From Alphaproteobacteria bacterium (GTDB lineage: Bacteria > Pseudomonadota > Alphaproteobacteria > UBA9655), in the NCBI GenBank assembly GCA_017992885.1, contig JAGONT010000001.1, forward strand, positions 62,001-126,000: a DNA stretch of 64,000 nucleotides, read 5' to 3'. How positions within the stretch are numbered: the stretch's first letter is position 1; each line of letters begins with the position of its first letter. This document shows, in pieces, positions 16,763 to 27,130 of this stretch. The position numbers and the translations under genes are program-made. A model generated the notes under the pieces. That model saw nothing but the letters and a program-made list of their open reading frames with translations. It did no database searches and was not told where the DNA came from.

Positions 16763-17128
16763 AATTCAAATATTATATTATTTAATAATACAACAATAAT
16801 GATTAATTATTAATAAATATTATTGATAAATACAGAGAGAAAAATAAAAAATAGAATTCACAAATTCCAGAACTTATAGCAAAACAAAGTTCAATACGCT
16901 GCACAGTTCTTGTTGACTCTAATCAAACTGGCAAACACCGTGCTGTTATTCCTGCCATAAAATGTTCTTACTTATTCGACTTTTACTTATAGCTCCCGAC
17001 ATAACCCAGCCTCATATTATCCAAGACAACCATAAAATTTAATTCAATCGAAAATCATACAGGTCACTGAATCTTTTAAAATAATTCGCGCTTTCTTATA
17101 AGTTGACAGAATTAATCACACGAAAGCT
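16763..17128. other. Intergenic stretch with nothing recognised
   Basis: AT-rich sequence without a credible frame, RNA or repeat. The left end would carry the promoter of the small secreted protein. Confidence 0.35.
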
Positions 17129-18931
17129 TCACGCTTCACTGTCTTTCGCGCCATCGGGCAAAAAGCCACCCACTTGGGCTTCCCACAAGGAGTGATACAG
17201 TCCTTGCTTGGCGAGCAATGCCTCATGAGTCCCATCTTCAACAATTTTCCCCCGATCAAACACAAGGATACGATCCATGTTCAAAAGTGTGGAAAGACGG
17301 TGAGCAATAACCATTGTTGTTTTTCCCGTCATTAAGGTAGAAAGACTGTCTTGAATGTTCGCTTCAGTAAAGGAATCAAGAGCACTCGTTGCCTCATCCA
17401 AAATAAGAATAGGCGCATTCTTTAAAATTGCACGCGCAATAGAAATGCGCTGACGCTGTCCGCCGGACAGTTTCATCCCTCTTTCCCCCACGGGGGTATG
17501 ATATTCTTGAGGGAGAGTCATAATAAATTCATGGGCATGGGCTTTTTGAGCAGCAACAATGACATCCTCTTCAAACGCATCCGGCTTGCCATAGCGAATA
17601 TTATCCAGCAATGTCCGATGAAAAAGAGTAGGGTCTTGAGGAATAAAGGAGATTGCTTTTCTAAGACTATCTTGAGTCACCCCCGCAATATCTTGATCAT
17701 CAATCAGGATTTGTCCCGATTGAATATCAAAAAGTCGAAGAATAAGATTCACAAAAGTTGTTTTTCCACTTCCAGAATATCCGACAAGCCCCACTTTTTG
17801 ACCAGGTTTAATGAGAATAGACTTATTGCTAAAAAGAGGAGACATGTTTGGATATTGAAAGTGTACTTTTTGAAACTGAATTTTTCCCTGTCGTATGCTT
17901 AATTCCTTAGCTTGGGGTGCATCCACAAGAGTAATTGGAGCTTGAAGGAGCGAAAGCGCTTGCTGACAAACCCCTATCCCTTTAAAAAAATTAGGCAGTT
18001 CAATGCTCGCCCACCATAACATCATGATAATATTCCATGAAGTGTTAAAGACAAGGACAATGTCTCCCACCGTCACTAAATGATGGGTCCAACACCAATA
18101 GGCATATCCGTTAAGACCAAGGCCAGGGCCTAAGAAAGACAAAATCCCTAAGACCACCCGCACCTTCTCAATATAGACAAGCTGCTGTTTGTTTTGCTTT
18201 TGTTCTTGTTTTTGCAACTCTCCCACAAAATTAAGCTCATACTTCTTATTACTAAAAATCTTAACGGCAAAATAATTGGTCAAGCTATCAACGATACGAC
18301 CATTCAATTGGCTTCGTGTTTCTGAGTGAATAGTGGAGTAATAAGTACAGCGGGAAGCGTACATAATGCCAATACCCATATGAATCAAAGCCCACCCAAT
18401 GAGCACCATCGCAAAAAAAGGGCTCAATTGATAAAAAATAACTGTAGAAATGATGACTGCCAAAAACATAGGTAAAAATAGGGTGATAATTAAATTCAGG
18501 ACATGATTCATGTTATCAACCATATCTGAAATTTTAGTTGAAATATTCCCAGCAAAATGCGTGGAAAAATAAGCTTGAGATTGGTCCTGCATATGAGAAA
18601 ACATATACATACGAATTTGCTTTTCAAGCTTTGGAAAGACATTAGCCATCAGAATGCCTCCCAACCTAAAAGAGATTTCAATCCCAACCCACAATCCCAT
18701 CGCTGCCAAAATAGGCGCACTTAAAACCGGCCAAGCCTCGGCTCTAAGACCCACGTAATTGGTAAATCCGTCAATGATTTTTCCAAAAAGAAGAGGAAAA
18801 ACCGTTTGATCTAAGGACCAGGCAAACCAAAGAAACTGCATAACAAGGAGCTTTATCCATTGTTTTTTTAGAAAAAAAAACACAAAACCAAAAAGGCTTT
18901 TTGAGGGAGCGGTTTTATGAATCGCGCGCAT
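17129..18931 (-). CDS. ABC exporter with fused membrane and ATPase domains
   Basis: The ATG at 18931 has AGGA seven bases upstream and gives 600 residues; a GTG five codons earlier is weaker. The N-terminal 340 residues have about six membrane spans (for example LLVMQFLWFAWSLDQTVFPL, LAVIISTVIFYQLSPFFAMV). The C-terminal ATPase has Walker A GYSGSGKTT, Q-loop FIPQDP, signature LSGGQRQRISIARAI, Walker B ILILDEATSALD and the H-loop in MVIAHRLSTL. Half-size exporters of this type (MsbA/LapB-like) work as homodimers and pump lipids, peptides or drugs. Substrate cannot be told and no partner gene lies nearby. Confidence 0.9.
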   Translation of the reverse strand: MRAIHKTAPSKSLFGFVFFFLKKQWIKLLVMQFLWFAWSLDQTVFPLLFGKIIDGFTNYVGLRAEAWPVLSAPILAAMGLWVGIEISFRLGGILMANVFPKLEKQIRMYMFSHMQDQSQAYFSTHFAGNISTKISDMVDNMNHVLNLIITLFLPMFLAVIISTVIFYQLSPFFAMVLIGWALIHMGIGIMYASRCTYYSTIHSETRSQLNGRIVDSLTNYFAVKIFSNKKYELNFVGELQKQEQKQNKQQLVYIEKVRVVLGILSFLGPGLGLNGYAYWCWTHHLVTVGDIVLVFNTSWNIIMMLWWASIELPNFFKGIGVCQQALSLLQAPITLVDAPQAKELSIRQGKIQFQKVHFQYPNMSPLFSNKSILIKPGQKVGLVGYSGSGKTTFVNLILRLFDIQSGQILIDDQDIAGVTQDSLRKAISFIPQDPTLFHRTLLDNIRYGKPDAFEEDVIVAAQKAHAHEFIMTLPQEYHTPVGERGMKLSGGQRQRISIARAILKNAPILILDEATSALDSFTEANIQDSLSTLMTGKTTMVIAHRLSTLLNMDRILVFDRGKIVEDGTHEALLAKQGLYHSLWEAQVGGFLPDGAKDSEA

Positions 18932-19356
18932 CGTTAAATCCTGCACAAGAGGGGAACAAAAGAACGAAGAAGCTGACCTTACTCTTGTTATTATTTACTA
19001 ATTTTTTCTCGCTGACAAGAGAAACTACTAAGTTTTGAGAGTCCATCTTATCACCCATCAGTTTATATAAATCCATAGTTTATGAATCAAACAAGCAGCA
19101 AGAAAATGTTGGAAGAAAGTCCCTCCTCCTTTCAAGTTACAAATGAGGTCTGTAGGATTATATTTTGAAAGCATCTTCAATAGTTCCTCCTTTAAAGCTT
19201 CAATTGAGCCAGCTAAAAGGGAAAACTTTTCATAAAACGTAAGGAAACTTGCATTTTAAAAATGAACAAGAAGACTTAAAAATAACTAATGAATTTAAAT
19301 TTCCCAGCAAATCCAAGAGTAGATCAAAAAAATACTCTTAAATATCAATAAAAAAG
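18932..19356. other. Intergenic stretch with nothing recognised
   Basis: About 420 bases with no supported gene. It lies between the promoter side of the ABC exporter and the terminator of the next barrel gene. Confidence 0.35.
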
Positions 19357-19384
19357 AAAACCCCTGCCAAAGCAGGGGTTTTCA
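19357..19384 (-). terminator. Strong Rho-independent terminator
   Basis: GAAAACCCCTGC (19357-19368) pairs with GCAGGGGTTTTC (19373-19384) around a four-base loop, followed on the minus strand by TTTTTTA. It ends the outer-membrane protein gene whose stop is at 19412. Confidence 0.9.
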
Positions 19385-19411
19385 TAATAAAATTCTAAAA
19401 TTAGTTACACT

Positions 19412-20158
19412 TTAGTAAACAATTTTAGCTGTTAAAGCAAACTTGTTGTATTGTGGTTTAATGCTACCTTTATATGTTTCTGTAGAACCTGCGAAAGGAT
19501 TGTGGGCGTCAAAGCTTTTTCTACCAGCAACAGTCCCTGTGTACTCAAAGCCTACGACAACATGTTGAGTTGCCAAGAAATCAACACCGAACTTCCACAA
19601 GAAAGCATTAAAACGTTTATTTTGACCTATAGTAAATGGCTCTGGATTATCTGTCGCAAAAACATCAGCAGATTGTCTCCAACGTGAATTATCCCAACCA
19701 AGGCCCGCGAAAGGCATAACTTTTTCACAAATAACATATCCACCACGAACATAAAGTTGCAGAGATTGCTTCAAATGTGCTCTCGTATTAACATCTTTAA
19801 GCGTGTGTGGTGCTACAGTTCTTTCAGCTACAATGGAATGTCCATTAACCTTCGCCCAGTTTGCATCAAAGCTTAATCCAAGGGCCCAGTTTCCTAAACG
19901 ATGCGTGTAACCTACACCAATACCGCCATCGACTCCGCGAGACCTTAACTCATTGTTAATGTTGTTAAGAGCATCACCATTTGCTGCAACAACTGGATCA
20001 AAGCGAAAAAGTTTCTGTTTCACAGAAGCAATACCATACCCAATATTACCACCTAAGTAGAATCCCTGAAACGCTTTTGGGCAGCCTGCAGGTGCATCTG
20101 CACAAGCAGCACTCCCCATCATTGACACCAGAAGTCCAAATAAATAACCCTTTTTCAT
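19412..20158 (-). CDS. Outer-membrane beta-barrel protein (Omp25/opacity-like), paralogue B
   Basis: The ATG at 20158 has AAAGGA eight bases upstream and opens directly into a signal peptide (MKKGYLFGLLVSMMGSAACA); the frame is open further upstream without support. The mature start GCPKAFQGFYLGGNIGYGIA matches paralogue A at 13209. Later strands (VDGGIGVGYTHRLGNWALGL, KRFNAFLWKFGVDFLA, VVVGFEYTGTVAGRKS, PQYNKFALTAKIVY with C-terminal Tyr) complete an eight-strand barrel. A strong terminator follows, consistent with a well-expressed single-gene unit. It is probably a major surface protein. Confidence 0.88.
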   Translation of the reverse strand: MKKGYLFGLLVSMMGSAACADAPAGCPKAFQGFYLGGNIGYGIASVKQKLFRFDPVVAANGDALNNINNELRSRGVDGGIGVGYTHRLGNWALGLSFDANWAKVNGHSIVAERTVAPHTLKDVNTRAHLKQSLQLYVRGGYVICEKVMPFAGLGWDNSRWRQSADVFATDNPEPFTIGQNKRFNAFLWKFGVDFLATQHVVVGFEYTGTVAGRKSFDAHNPFAGSTETYKGSIKPQYNKFALTAKIVY

Positions 20159-20794
20159 GTTCATTTTCCTTTCTTGAACGTTTTCAAAAATTACTAAACA
20201 ACATGTCTGGGTAAAATTAAAACAAAACACTATCATTTTAATAAAATTTTTTTAAAAGTTGCAAAAATGCTACATTAATCAGTATCGGAAATGTTAAGTA
20301 TGAACTGGTTAAGATTCGTTCGATTGAAATTAACCCACTAAGAAGATGCATAAAAAATGCAGCTAACCAGCTTGATCAAACGGACAGAGGGGCTAGCGGT
20401 TATCAAAAAGAGAATACTACCCTGGATTGATACATGGAGGATGTGACGGTCGAGAACGAATAAAATGTGACCGTTGCGATGCCCCACAAGTAAATATTAT
20501 TTCGCTGAAAAATAAGTTGAAATTAATAATAATTTTTTTTCTTGTATTCACGGTTATTTTGCGGTATATTAATAATAAGGACGGAGATTTGATGATTCGG
20601 TGCTTTTGTCATCTATCATTGTCTCCGTGCTTTGTTATGAGGAAATTTGACAATGCTTGGTCATAAAGTGATGAGTTATTACTATCTTAGATCTATCCTC
20701 CTCAGGGTTGATCAAAAGATTGTTCCTTCGACAGAAGAAAAATCAACCTTAGTCCTAGAACAATCTTATAATTTAAATCACATTCATACTAACT
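20159..20794. other. Long intergenic stretch, nothing recognised
   Basis: Over 600 bases between two minus-strand genes. Short frames on the plus strand (20427-20666, 20647-20880) lack ribosome sites and family features. The left 100 bases would hold the promoter for the barrel gene. No tmRNA, 6S, RNase P or SRP RNA signature was seen. Confidence 0.35.
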
Positions 20795-21412
20795 TTAAAC
20801 CTCGGGAACTTGAGTGGCCACAAGCTTCCAGTTTGGACCAGAACTCGCAAACGGCCGAGAAAAAGTCCAAATATCCGTAACTTCTGAATAACGATCAGGA
20901 TCACCCTCAAGAACTTTCCCTTTCCCATTCCGTGTGACAAGGCATTGTTCTGATACAAATTTCACCGTAATATATGACACTCCTTTTTCTTCTCGCTTAT
21001 CAAGTATCTCTGAGGTAACAATTCGCGCTATATCTACTTCAAGAACCTTTTTGGCTTTCTTCCTTTTATTAATCGCCTCTTCAAATGTTTCAAGTAAGGG
21101 TCCCTCCAAAAGTTTCTGAAGTGTTGAGAAATCTCCCATAGCATAAGATTCAACGATCTCATGAAAGGCCAAAACAGCCCCTTGCAAGAAACGGTCATCT
21201 TCCATAGGCTTTTGACTCGCCTCCTCTCGAGGAGCACTACTCTCAGTGGCTGAAGCCGCTGCTTTCGCTCTCACAGACACGACAACATCATCTTCCTGGG
21301 AGCGCCTCTTTCGAAGGGGTTTATCCTTATCATACGTGCCTAATACAAGCCACAACCTATACCCCAAGAAAACCGCAAGGACTGCGAGGAGTATAACATC
21401 TAAAAAAGCCAT
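20795..21412 (-). CDS. Tim44-like domain protein
   Basis: A 205-residue protein with a single N-terminal membrane span (FLDVILLAVLAVFLGYRLWL). A basic, Ala/Ser-rich linker follows, and then the Tim44 domain: FLQGAVLAFHEIVESYAMGD (like FxxGAxxAFexIvxAFaxGD), LQKLLEGPLLETFEEAI, IARIVTSEILDKREEKG, SYITVKFVSEQ and VTDIWTFSRPFASSGPNWKL with the closing VATQ. Alphaproteobacteria carry this protein as the bacterial relative of the mitochondrial import motor adaptor Tim44. Its bacterial role is probably envelope- or translocase-linked. It is divergent from rimP. Confidence 0.88.
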   Translation of the reverse strand: MAFLDVILLAVLAVFLGYRLWLVLGTYDKDKPLRKRRSQEDDVVVSVRAKAAASATESSAPREEASQKPMEDDRFLQGAVLAFHEIVESYAMGDFSTLQKLLEGPLLETFEEAINKRKKAKKVLEVDIARIVTSEILDKREEKGVSYITVKFVSEQCLVTRNGKGKVLEGDPDRYSEVTDIWTFSRPFASSGPNWKLVATQVPEV

Positions 21413-21520
21413 GATTTAATCCTTTCGTAAATTCTTTTATACAAGAATTAAACGGTTTTGTCATCTTAGGCTTGCAAACTTTAAAAAAAATGTTAATGTA
21501 TAAAAAAAAATAAGGCTATT

Positions 21521-21553
21521 TTATAAGAGTGGGCCAACACCCACTTTTTTTTA
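21521..21553 (+). terminator. Hairpin with T-run in rimP leader
   Basis: AGTGGG, loop CCAACA and CCCACT, extended by A-T/G-T pairs, is followed by eight T residues. It lies about 20 bases before the rimP ATG, downstream of any promoter in the divergent gap, so it looks like an attenuator in the leader of the rimP-nusA-infB transcript. Leader control of this operon is known in other bacteria; its use here is inferred. Confidence 0.55.
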
Positions 21554-21573
21554 TACTTACTATTGAAAGAATA

Positions 21574-22053
21574 ATGAGCTTAGATCAACATATTAATGAT
21601 ATTATTGTTCCAACTCTCACCGATAAGGGATTTAGGGTTGTACGTGCGCAGCTTCAAGGGTCCAAACGGAAAAAATTACAGATTATGATTGAACGTATTG
21701 ATGACCATAATGTTACGATAGATGATTGCACTCTTGTCAGCCGCACAGTTTCTATTTTGCTAGATTTAGATGATCCTATCCACGAATCTTACACATTAGA
21801 AGTGACTTCTCCTGGTTTGGATAGACCCCTCACTCAAGAAAGTGACTTTCAACGGTTTGCTGGTGCAATGATTAGAATTGAGCTTACGACACCCTATAAG
21901 GGAAGCCGCAAATTTCAAGGACTTCTCATGGGGATTGAAGGGGATCTCGTAAAAATTGAGCTCGATCCCCAAAAGGAAGTTGCAGAGTTTACCTTTTCTG
22001 ACATACAAAAGGCTAGGCTCATTCCTGATTATGAAATATCAAGGCCAAGTTGA
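21574..22053 (+). CDS. rimP: Ribosome maturation factor RimP
   Basis: The ATG at 21574 (GAAAGA upstream) begins MSLDQHINDIIVPTLTDKGF, the family's usual N-terminus; the frame is open from a GTG at 21529, but that GTG lies inside the leader hairpin. The 160-residue protein has the RimP blocks VTIDDCTLVSRTVSILLDLD, SYTLEVTSPGLDRPL and the C-terminal SH3-like part (KFQGLLMGIEGDLVKIEL, then IQKARLIPDYE). It assists 30S assembly. It is first in rimP-nusA-infB-rbfA. Confidence 0.93.
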   Translation: MSLDQHINDIIVPTLTDKGFRVVRAQLQGSKRKKLQIMIERIDDHNVTIDDCTLVSRTVSILLDLDDPIHESYTLEVTSPGLDRPLTQESDFQRFAGAMIRIELTTPYKGSRKFQGLLMGIEGDLVKIELDPQKEVAEFTFSDIQKARLIPDYEISRPS

Positions 22054-22060
22054 GGTAACG

Positions 22061-23590
22061 ATGACAGACACACTAACAGGCCCAGGCAGTCGCGAACTTT
22101 TATTGGTTGCTGAAACAGTAGCTCGTGAAAAAGCTATTGAAAAAGATCAAGTTTTGGAAGCAATGGAACAAGCTATCCAAAAGGCCGGTCGTTCTAAATA
22201 CGGATACGAACATGACATTCGCGCAAAAATAGATCGTAAAACAGGTGAAATTATCCTCGTTCGTTGTCGAGAGGTTGTGGAAGAAGTTGAAAATTCTTTT
22301 ACTCAACTCACTCTTGCCGAAGCACAGGCTATCGATCCAAATCTAAACGTGGGTGAATTTTTAACAGAAGTTCTCCCTCCTATTGATTTTGGACGCGTTG
22401 CCGCACAAACGGCAAAGCAAGTCATCTTTCAAAAAGTACGGGACGCTGAACGCCTTCGCCAATACCAAGAATATAAAGATCGTGTTGGCGATATCGTCAG
22501 TGGCATTGTAAAACGTATAGAATTTAGCAATGTTTTCATAGAGCTAGGAAGAGCCGAAGCTCTCTTGCGTCGAGATGAAACAATCCCTCGAGAAAATTTC
22601 CGTGTTGGCGATCGTGTGCGCGCTTATATTTTTGACGTCAAAGAAGAACCACGCGGTGCTCAAATTTTTGTTTCCCGAAGTCGTCCTGAGTTTATGGCAA
22701 AACTTTTCATGCAAGAAGTTCCCGAAATATATGATGGACTTATTGAAATTAAATCTGTCGCTCGAGACCCTGGAAGTCGAGCAAAAATAGCTGTAACTAC
22801 GTCAGATCCTTCTATTGATCCTGTAGGATCTTGCGTTGGGATGCGAGGGAGTCGTGTTCAAGCTGTTGTTTCCGAGTTACAAGGAGAAAAAATAGACATT
22901 ATTCCTTGGTCCGCAAGTCCTGCTACCTTCGTTGTCAATGCACTTGCTCCTGCTGAAGCTGTAAAAGTTGTCCTCGATGAAGATAATCAGCGTATTGATG
23001 TGGTCGTCCCCGACGAACAGCTTAGCCTTGCAATTGGACGGCGTGGACAAAATGTCCGTTTAGCTGCTCTTCTCACAGGCTGGAAAATCGATATTTTAAC
23101 TGAAGCTCAAGAATCAGAACGTCGCACTGAGGATGTCAAGATTCGCTCTAAGCTTTTTGTTGAAGCTCTTGATGTAGATGAAATGATTGCCCATCTACTT
23201 ATCGGAGAAGGCTTTACCAAAATTGAAGAAGTCGCTTATATCGACATAGCTGAGCTTGCTTCTATTGAAGGATTTGATCAAGACTTGGCTGAAGAGCTGC
23301 AAACTCGTGCTAAGGCCTATCTCAACGCTCAAGAACGCCATTTGACAAAACGCGTAAAGGAGCTCAAAGTAGCTAAAGATTTAAGTTCTCTAGAAGGCCT
23401 GGATCTTGATATTCTTGTTATTCTTGCTGAAAAGGGAATTAAGAAGCTTGATGATTTGGGAGACTTGGCCGCAGATGAGCTTCTTGAACTATTACCGCAA
23501 GGGCGTCTTACTGAAGAAAAAGCTCAAGAAATTATTATGGCCGCAAGGGCCCATTGGTTTGACGCTGATGACAAATCAAGTGAAAGTTAG
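22061..23590 (+). CDS. nusA: Transcription termination/antitermination factor NusA
   Basis: The ATG at 22061 has GAGG five bases upstream and gives 509 residues; the frame is open earlier inside rimP but without support. Domains in order are as follows. The N-terminal RNA-polymerase-binding domain (residues ~1-125) comes first. Next is S1 ([20 protein letters not shown] ...). KH1/KH2 follow, with [20 protein letters not shown] and [20 protein letters not shown]. Last is a C-terminal pair of helix-hairpin-helix acidic repeats ([40 protein letters not shown]). It is a global elongation factor. The small ylxR (DUF448) gene that often separates nusA and infB in relatives is missing. Confidence 0.96.
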   Translation: MTDTLTGPGSRELLLVAETVAREKAIEKDQVLEAMEQAIQKAGRSKYGYEHDIRAKIDRKTGEIILVRCREVVEEVENSFTQLTLAEAQAIDPNLNVGEFLTEVLPPIDFGRVAAQTAKQVIFQKVRDAERLRQYQEYKDRVGDIVSGIVKRIEFSNVFIELGRAEALLRRDETIPRENFRVGDRVRAYIFDVKEEPRGAQIFVSRSRPEFMAKLFMQEVPEIYDGLIEIKSVARDPGSRAKIAVTTSDPSIDPVGSCVGMRGSRVQAVVSELQGEKIDIIPWSASPATFVVNALAPAEAVKVVLDEDNQRIDVVVPDEQLSLAIGRRGQNVRLAALLTGWKIDILTEAQESERRTEDVKIRSKLFVEALDVDEMIAHLLIGEGFTKIEEVAYIDIAELASIEGFDQDLAEELQTRAKAYLNAQERHLTKRVKELKVAKDLSSLEGLDLDILVILAEKGIKKLDDLGDLAADELLELLPQGRLTEEKAQEIIMAARAHWFDADDKSSES

Positions 23591-23595
23591 TTGTG

Positions 23596-26046
23596 ATGAC
23601 GGATACGGACGAAAAACCAAGCAATAAGAAGTCATTGACGCTTTCTCCAAAAACACTCACCTTGAAAAAAGGCGGTGAGGGAGTTCATGTGCGTCAAAGC
23701 TTTACTCACGGACGTTCAAAAACCGTCACAGTTGAAGTAAAGAAAAAACGCGTTATTCTTCCAGGACAGCAAAAAACGAGCGGTTCTTCTGCAGATGGAA
23801 AACCTCTTAGTAACACCGGACTCACCCCACAGCAAGTTGAAGAGCGTCTTAAAGCCCTTCACGGCGCCATGAAGACACAAGTTGATGAAATAGAACGAGT
23901 ACGGCAAGAATTTCTTGAAAATCAAGCGCTGCAACATGAAGAAACTCTTAACCAAAAACCATCTCAACCTGAAGAAACTTCAACAGAGACGTCAACACCA
24001 ATTATAGAAGCTGAAATCAACCCTATTGTTGAAATTCCTCATAAGAAAAAAACCGTTTATTCTTCTTATTCTGAAGAAGAAGACGACATAAACCGCCGCG
24101 GAAAAAGCGAAACTAAAGTCAAAGTTCCTGTTGTAAAGAGAACAGAACCTCGAAGAAACAGCGGTAAACTTACTGTCGTTCAAGCTTTAAGTGAGGATCA
24201 AGAAAAGCCAACACGTAGCCTTGCTGCTATGAAAAGACAACGCGAAAAGCGTAAAATGGCAGGACTTGAAAAACCACAACAAAAAGTTATACGTGAAGTT
24301 ATTATCCCTGAAGTTATTACAGTGCAAGAACTTGCAAACCGGCTTGCTGAACGAAGTGCAGATGTTATTAAGGCTCTGATGAAGATGGATGTCATGGCAA
24401 CAATCACTCAAGCCATTGACGGAGATACCGCCGAGCTTATAGCTTCTGAGTTTGGCCACCAGGTGAAACGTGTTTCTGAATCAGACATTGAAATAGGGTT
24501 GCACATAAAAGAAGAAGATCTTTCTCAAATGCAACCACGTCCTCCGGTCGTAACTGTTATGGGACACGTAGACCATGGAAAAACTTCGCTTTTGGATGCT
24601 CTGAAAAAAACTGATGTTGCAGCAGGAGAAGCGGGTGGTATTACGCAACACATTGGCGCTTATCAAGTTTCTTTAAGTTCAGGAGAAAAAATTACTTTTA
24701 TTGATACTCCAGGTCACGCAGCTTTTACAGAAATGCGCGCCCGAGGAGCTAACGTTACAGATATTGTCGTCCTGGTGGTTGCTGCAGATGATGGTGTCAA
24801 AGATCAAACCATTGAAGCCATCCATCACGCCAAAGCAGCAAATGTTCCCATTATTATTGCAATTAATAAGATTGATAAGCCTGATGCCGATCCCGAGCGC
24901 GTCCGAAATATGCTCATGCAACATGAAATATTTCTTGAAAAAGTTGGAGGAGATATCCTGGATGTCGAAGTCTCTGCAAAACAAGGTATTAACTTAGATA
25001 AACTTGAAGAAGTTATTCTTCTTCAAGCTGAAATTTTAGATCTTAAAGCAAATCCCAACCGACTGGCGGAAGGCGTTGTTGTTGAATCAAGGCTAGAGCG
25101 CGGACGGGGCATTGTCTCAACAGTTCTTGTCCAAAAGGGTACCCTTAAAGTTGGCGATCTCTTTGTCGCCGGAGCCGAATATGGTCGTGTAAGAGCACTT
25201 ATTGATGACCGCAGAACCCCCATTGACTCTGCAGGCCCTTCCGTTCCTGTAGAAGTTTTAGGCTTTAACGGCCCTCCTATGGCGGGTGATAGTTTTATCG
25301 TGGTTGATAATGAAAATCGCGCACGGGAAATTTCAGAATTCCGCCAAAGGCGCACTCGCGAAGCAAAATCAGCTCTGTCCGCCCGAGGGACGATGGAGCA
25401 AATGTTCTTAAAAATTGCTGCTGGTGAAATCCAAGAACTTCCTCTTATTATTAAATCTGATGTTCAAGGATCGATGGAAGCCATTAGTGGCAGTTTGACA
25501 AAATTATCCACGGATGAAGTCAAGGTAAATATTCTTCATTCAGGTGTGGGTGAAATTACGGAAAGTGATGTCACTCTTGCTAAAGCTTCTCAAGCGATGA
25601 TTATAGGTTTCAATGTGCGTGCTAACCCTCAAGCCCGAGATGCCGCTCGCAAGGACAGCATTGAAATTCGTTATTACTCTATTATTTATGATGTCTTGGA
25701 TGATGTCAAAGCAGCCCTTGGGGGTCTTTTAGCCCCTACCCTTCGCGAAAAGTACTTAGGCAGCGCCGCAATTCGAAATGTCTTTACCATTTCAAAAATT
25801 GGGAAGATTGCAGGATGTATGGTCACGGAAGGAATTGTTAAGCGCGGTGCGAAAGTTCGTCTTTTACGTGATAATATTGTTATTCATGAAGGCGTTCTTA
25901 AAACACTTAAGCGCTTTAAAGATGAAGTTAAAGAAGCCCGCGAGGGATATGAGTGTGGTATGGCCTTTGAAAACTATAATGACATCAAAGTAGGCGATAC
26001 CATCGAATGCTTTGAGATTGAAGAAATTATCCGGACATTGGATTAA
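23596..26046 (+). CDS. infB: Translation initiation factor IF-2
   Basis: The ATG at 23596 (a GTG lies one codon earlier) gives 816 residues. The N-terminus is a long charged, Glu/Lys-rich region (to about residue 230) with the alphaproteobacterial [16 protein letters not shown] start. The G domain follows, with G1 [14 protein letters not shown] around residue 325, then [16 protein letters not shown] and [13 protein letters not shown]. Domains II-IV, including the fMet-tRNA-binding C-terminus, close the protein ([20 protein letters not shown]). The stop overlaps the rbfA start by one base (TAATG). It positions initiator tRNA on the 30S subunit. Confidence 0.97.
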   Translation: MTDTDEKPSNKKSLTLSPKTLTLKKGGEGVHVRQSFTHGRSKTVTVEVKKKRVILPGQQKTSGSSADGKPLSNTGLTPQQVEERLKALHGAMKTQVDEIERVRQEFLENQALQHEETLNQKPSQPEETSTETSTPIIEAEINPIVEIPHKKKTVYSSYSEEEDDINRRGKSETKVKVPVVKRTEPRRNSGKLTVVQALSEDQEKPTRSLAAMKRQREKRKMAGLEKPQQKVIREVIIPEVITVQELANRLAERSADVIKALMKMDVMATITQAIDGDTAELIASEFGHQVKRVSESDIEIGLHIKEEDLSQMQPRPPVVTVMGHVDHGKTSLLDALKKTDVAAGEAGGITQHIGAYQVSLSSGEKITFIDTPGHAAFTEMRARGANVTDIVVLVVAADDGVKDQTIEAIHHAKAANVPIIIAINKIDKPDADPERVRNMLMQHEIFLEKVGGDILDVEVSAKQGINLDKLEEVILLQAEILDLKANPNRLAEGVVVESRLERGRGIVSTVLVQKGTLKVGDLFVAGAEYGRVRALIDDRRTPIDSAGPSVPVEVLGFNGPPMAGDSFIVVDNENRAREISEFRQRRTREAKSALSARGTMEQMFLKIAAGEIQELPLIIKSDVQGSMEAISGSLTKLSTDEVKVNILHSGVGEITESDVTLAKASQAMIIGFNVRANPQARDAARKDSIEIRYYSIIYDVLDDVKAALGGLLAPTLREKYLGSAAIRNVFTISKIGKIAGCMVTEGIVKRGAKVRLLRDNIVIHEGVLKTLKRFKDEVKEAREGYECGMAFENYNDIKVGDTIECFEIEEIIRTLD

Positions 26047-26438
26047 TGGCTAGTATCAAGGGAAAGAACCCGAGTCAGCGCCAGCTGCGGGTTGGTGAGG
26101 AACTTCGCCATATCCTTGTTGAGGTTTTCTCTCACCAGCATTCAGGTGATGATCTTCTTGATAAGATTCCCATCACAATTACAGAAGTTCGCATTAGTCC
26201 AGATTTTCAAAACGCCACCGTTTTTGTCCTCCCTCTCGGCGGTCAACACCTTGCCGAAATCTTAAGCGCTCTTAAGGAAAAAGCATGGTATTTTAGAAAA
26301 GAAGTTGCCAAACACTTAAAAATTCGAGTGACCCCTCGCCTTGTTTTTCAAGCAGATCTTTCTTTTGATGAGGCTCAACGAATTGAACGCCTCCTTAGTT
26401 CGGCAAAAGTAAAGAGAGATATCGCAAAAGAGGAATAA
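26046..26438 (+). CDS. rbfA: Ribosome-binding factor A
   Basis: A 130-residue KH-like 30S maturation factor. QRQLRVGEELRHILVEVFSH at the N-terminus, ITITEVRISPDFQNATVFVL and RVTPRLVFQADLSFDEAQRI are all family blocks. It is translationally coupled to infB by a one-base overlap. The truB and rpsO genes that usually follow are absent, so the cluster is truncated by rearrangement after rbfA. Confidence 0.95.
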   Translation: MASIKGKNPSQRQLRVGEELRHILVEVFSHQHSGDDLLDKIPITITEVRISPDFQNATVFVLPLGGQHLAEILSALKEKAWYFRKEVAKHLKIRVTPRLVFQADLSFDEAQRIERLLSSAKVKRDIAKEE

Positions 26439-26637
26439 GCCAGCGTAAGAACTAGGTGCTTTTCTATATTCTTCTTGATCTTTATCTTGTTATTAATCCC
26501 GCATGCTGACATATCTCCATAGCTAAAAATCTCTTCTTCAATAGAAATTTTAATAAAATATTAAAAATTTTCTAATAATAATAAGTTTAATTATTTTTTT
26601 GATATGAACATTAACTCCTTAAGAAAGGAAAGATGCA

Positions 26638-26943
26638 ATGGTTAAAAAAGATACTAACCATAAGATTGCTGCTCTCACTAAGGTCATGATTAGAACTTCC
26701 ATCATAGGATTTTGGGGGATGTTCTTACCCAATCAGGTCAGCGTAGCTAGTAATATCATACAGTGCCAAGAGCTTGACAGAGAAGCTTGTAGAGAAAACA
26801 ACAAGTGTCAATGGTATTCTGCTTCAGCTGGATGTGCTGGTCAAGGCCCTGAATGTATTGGTGAATTTCGTGAAGATGCATGCACTATATTACCGGGTTG
26901 CCATTGGTCTAAACATCCTGGTTTTTGTTCAGAGAAAAAATAA
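26638..26943 (+). CDS. Small secreted eight-cysteine protein, dispersed member
   Basis: A 101-residue protein with AAGGAAAG five bases before the ATG. The leader (IRTSIIGFWGMFLPNQVSVAS) follows the same plan as the two tandem copies at 4275 and 5540, including the GF-G-F-PN core, but has diverged. The mature part has eight cysteines in the same two-module order: C-x2-L..C..NNKCQW..GC then C...AC..LPGCHW..FC. It is not accompanied by an asd scar. This shows that the family is older than the tandem duplication. The function is unknown. Confidence 0.8.
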   Translation: MVKKDTNHKIAALTKVMIRTSIIGFWGMFLPNQVSVASNIIQCQELDREACRENNKCQWYSASAGCAGQGPECIGEFREDACTILPGCHWSKHPGFCSEKK

Positions 26944-27130
26944 TTTTCGCTTTTTTCCGAAATAACTTATCTATAAATACCCGAGTTGCGTCTAAGGAAG
27001 CAGATTAACAGGTTGAAAATATTGAGGTGTTCTCTGTTTAATTTAATTCTATTGGCTACCAGAAAAATTTCCAGAATTATAATTAAGCAAGAAGATAAAA
27101 AAAGTAAGAAAATCAACACTAGGAGAGTTT

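Noticed and set aside
20427-20880. Two short plus-strand frames with CDRC-like and other motifs
   Set aside because: No ribosome sites, odd composition, and the second overlaps the 3' end of the Tim44-like gene.
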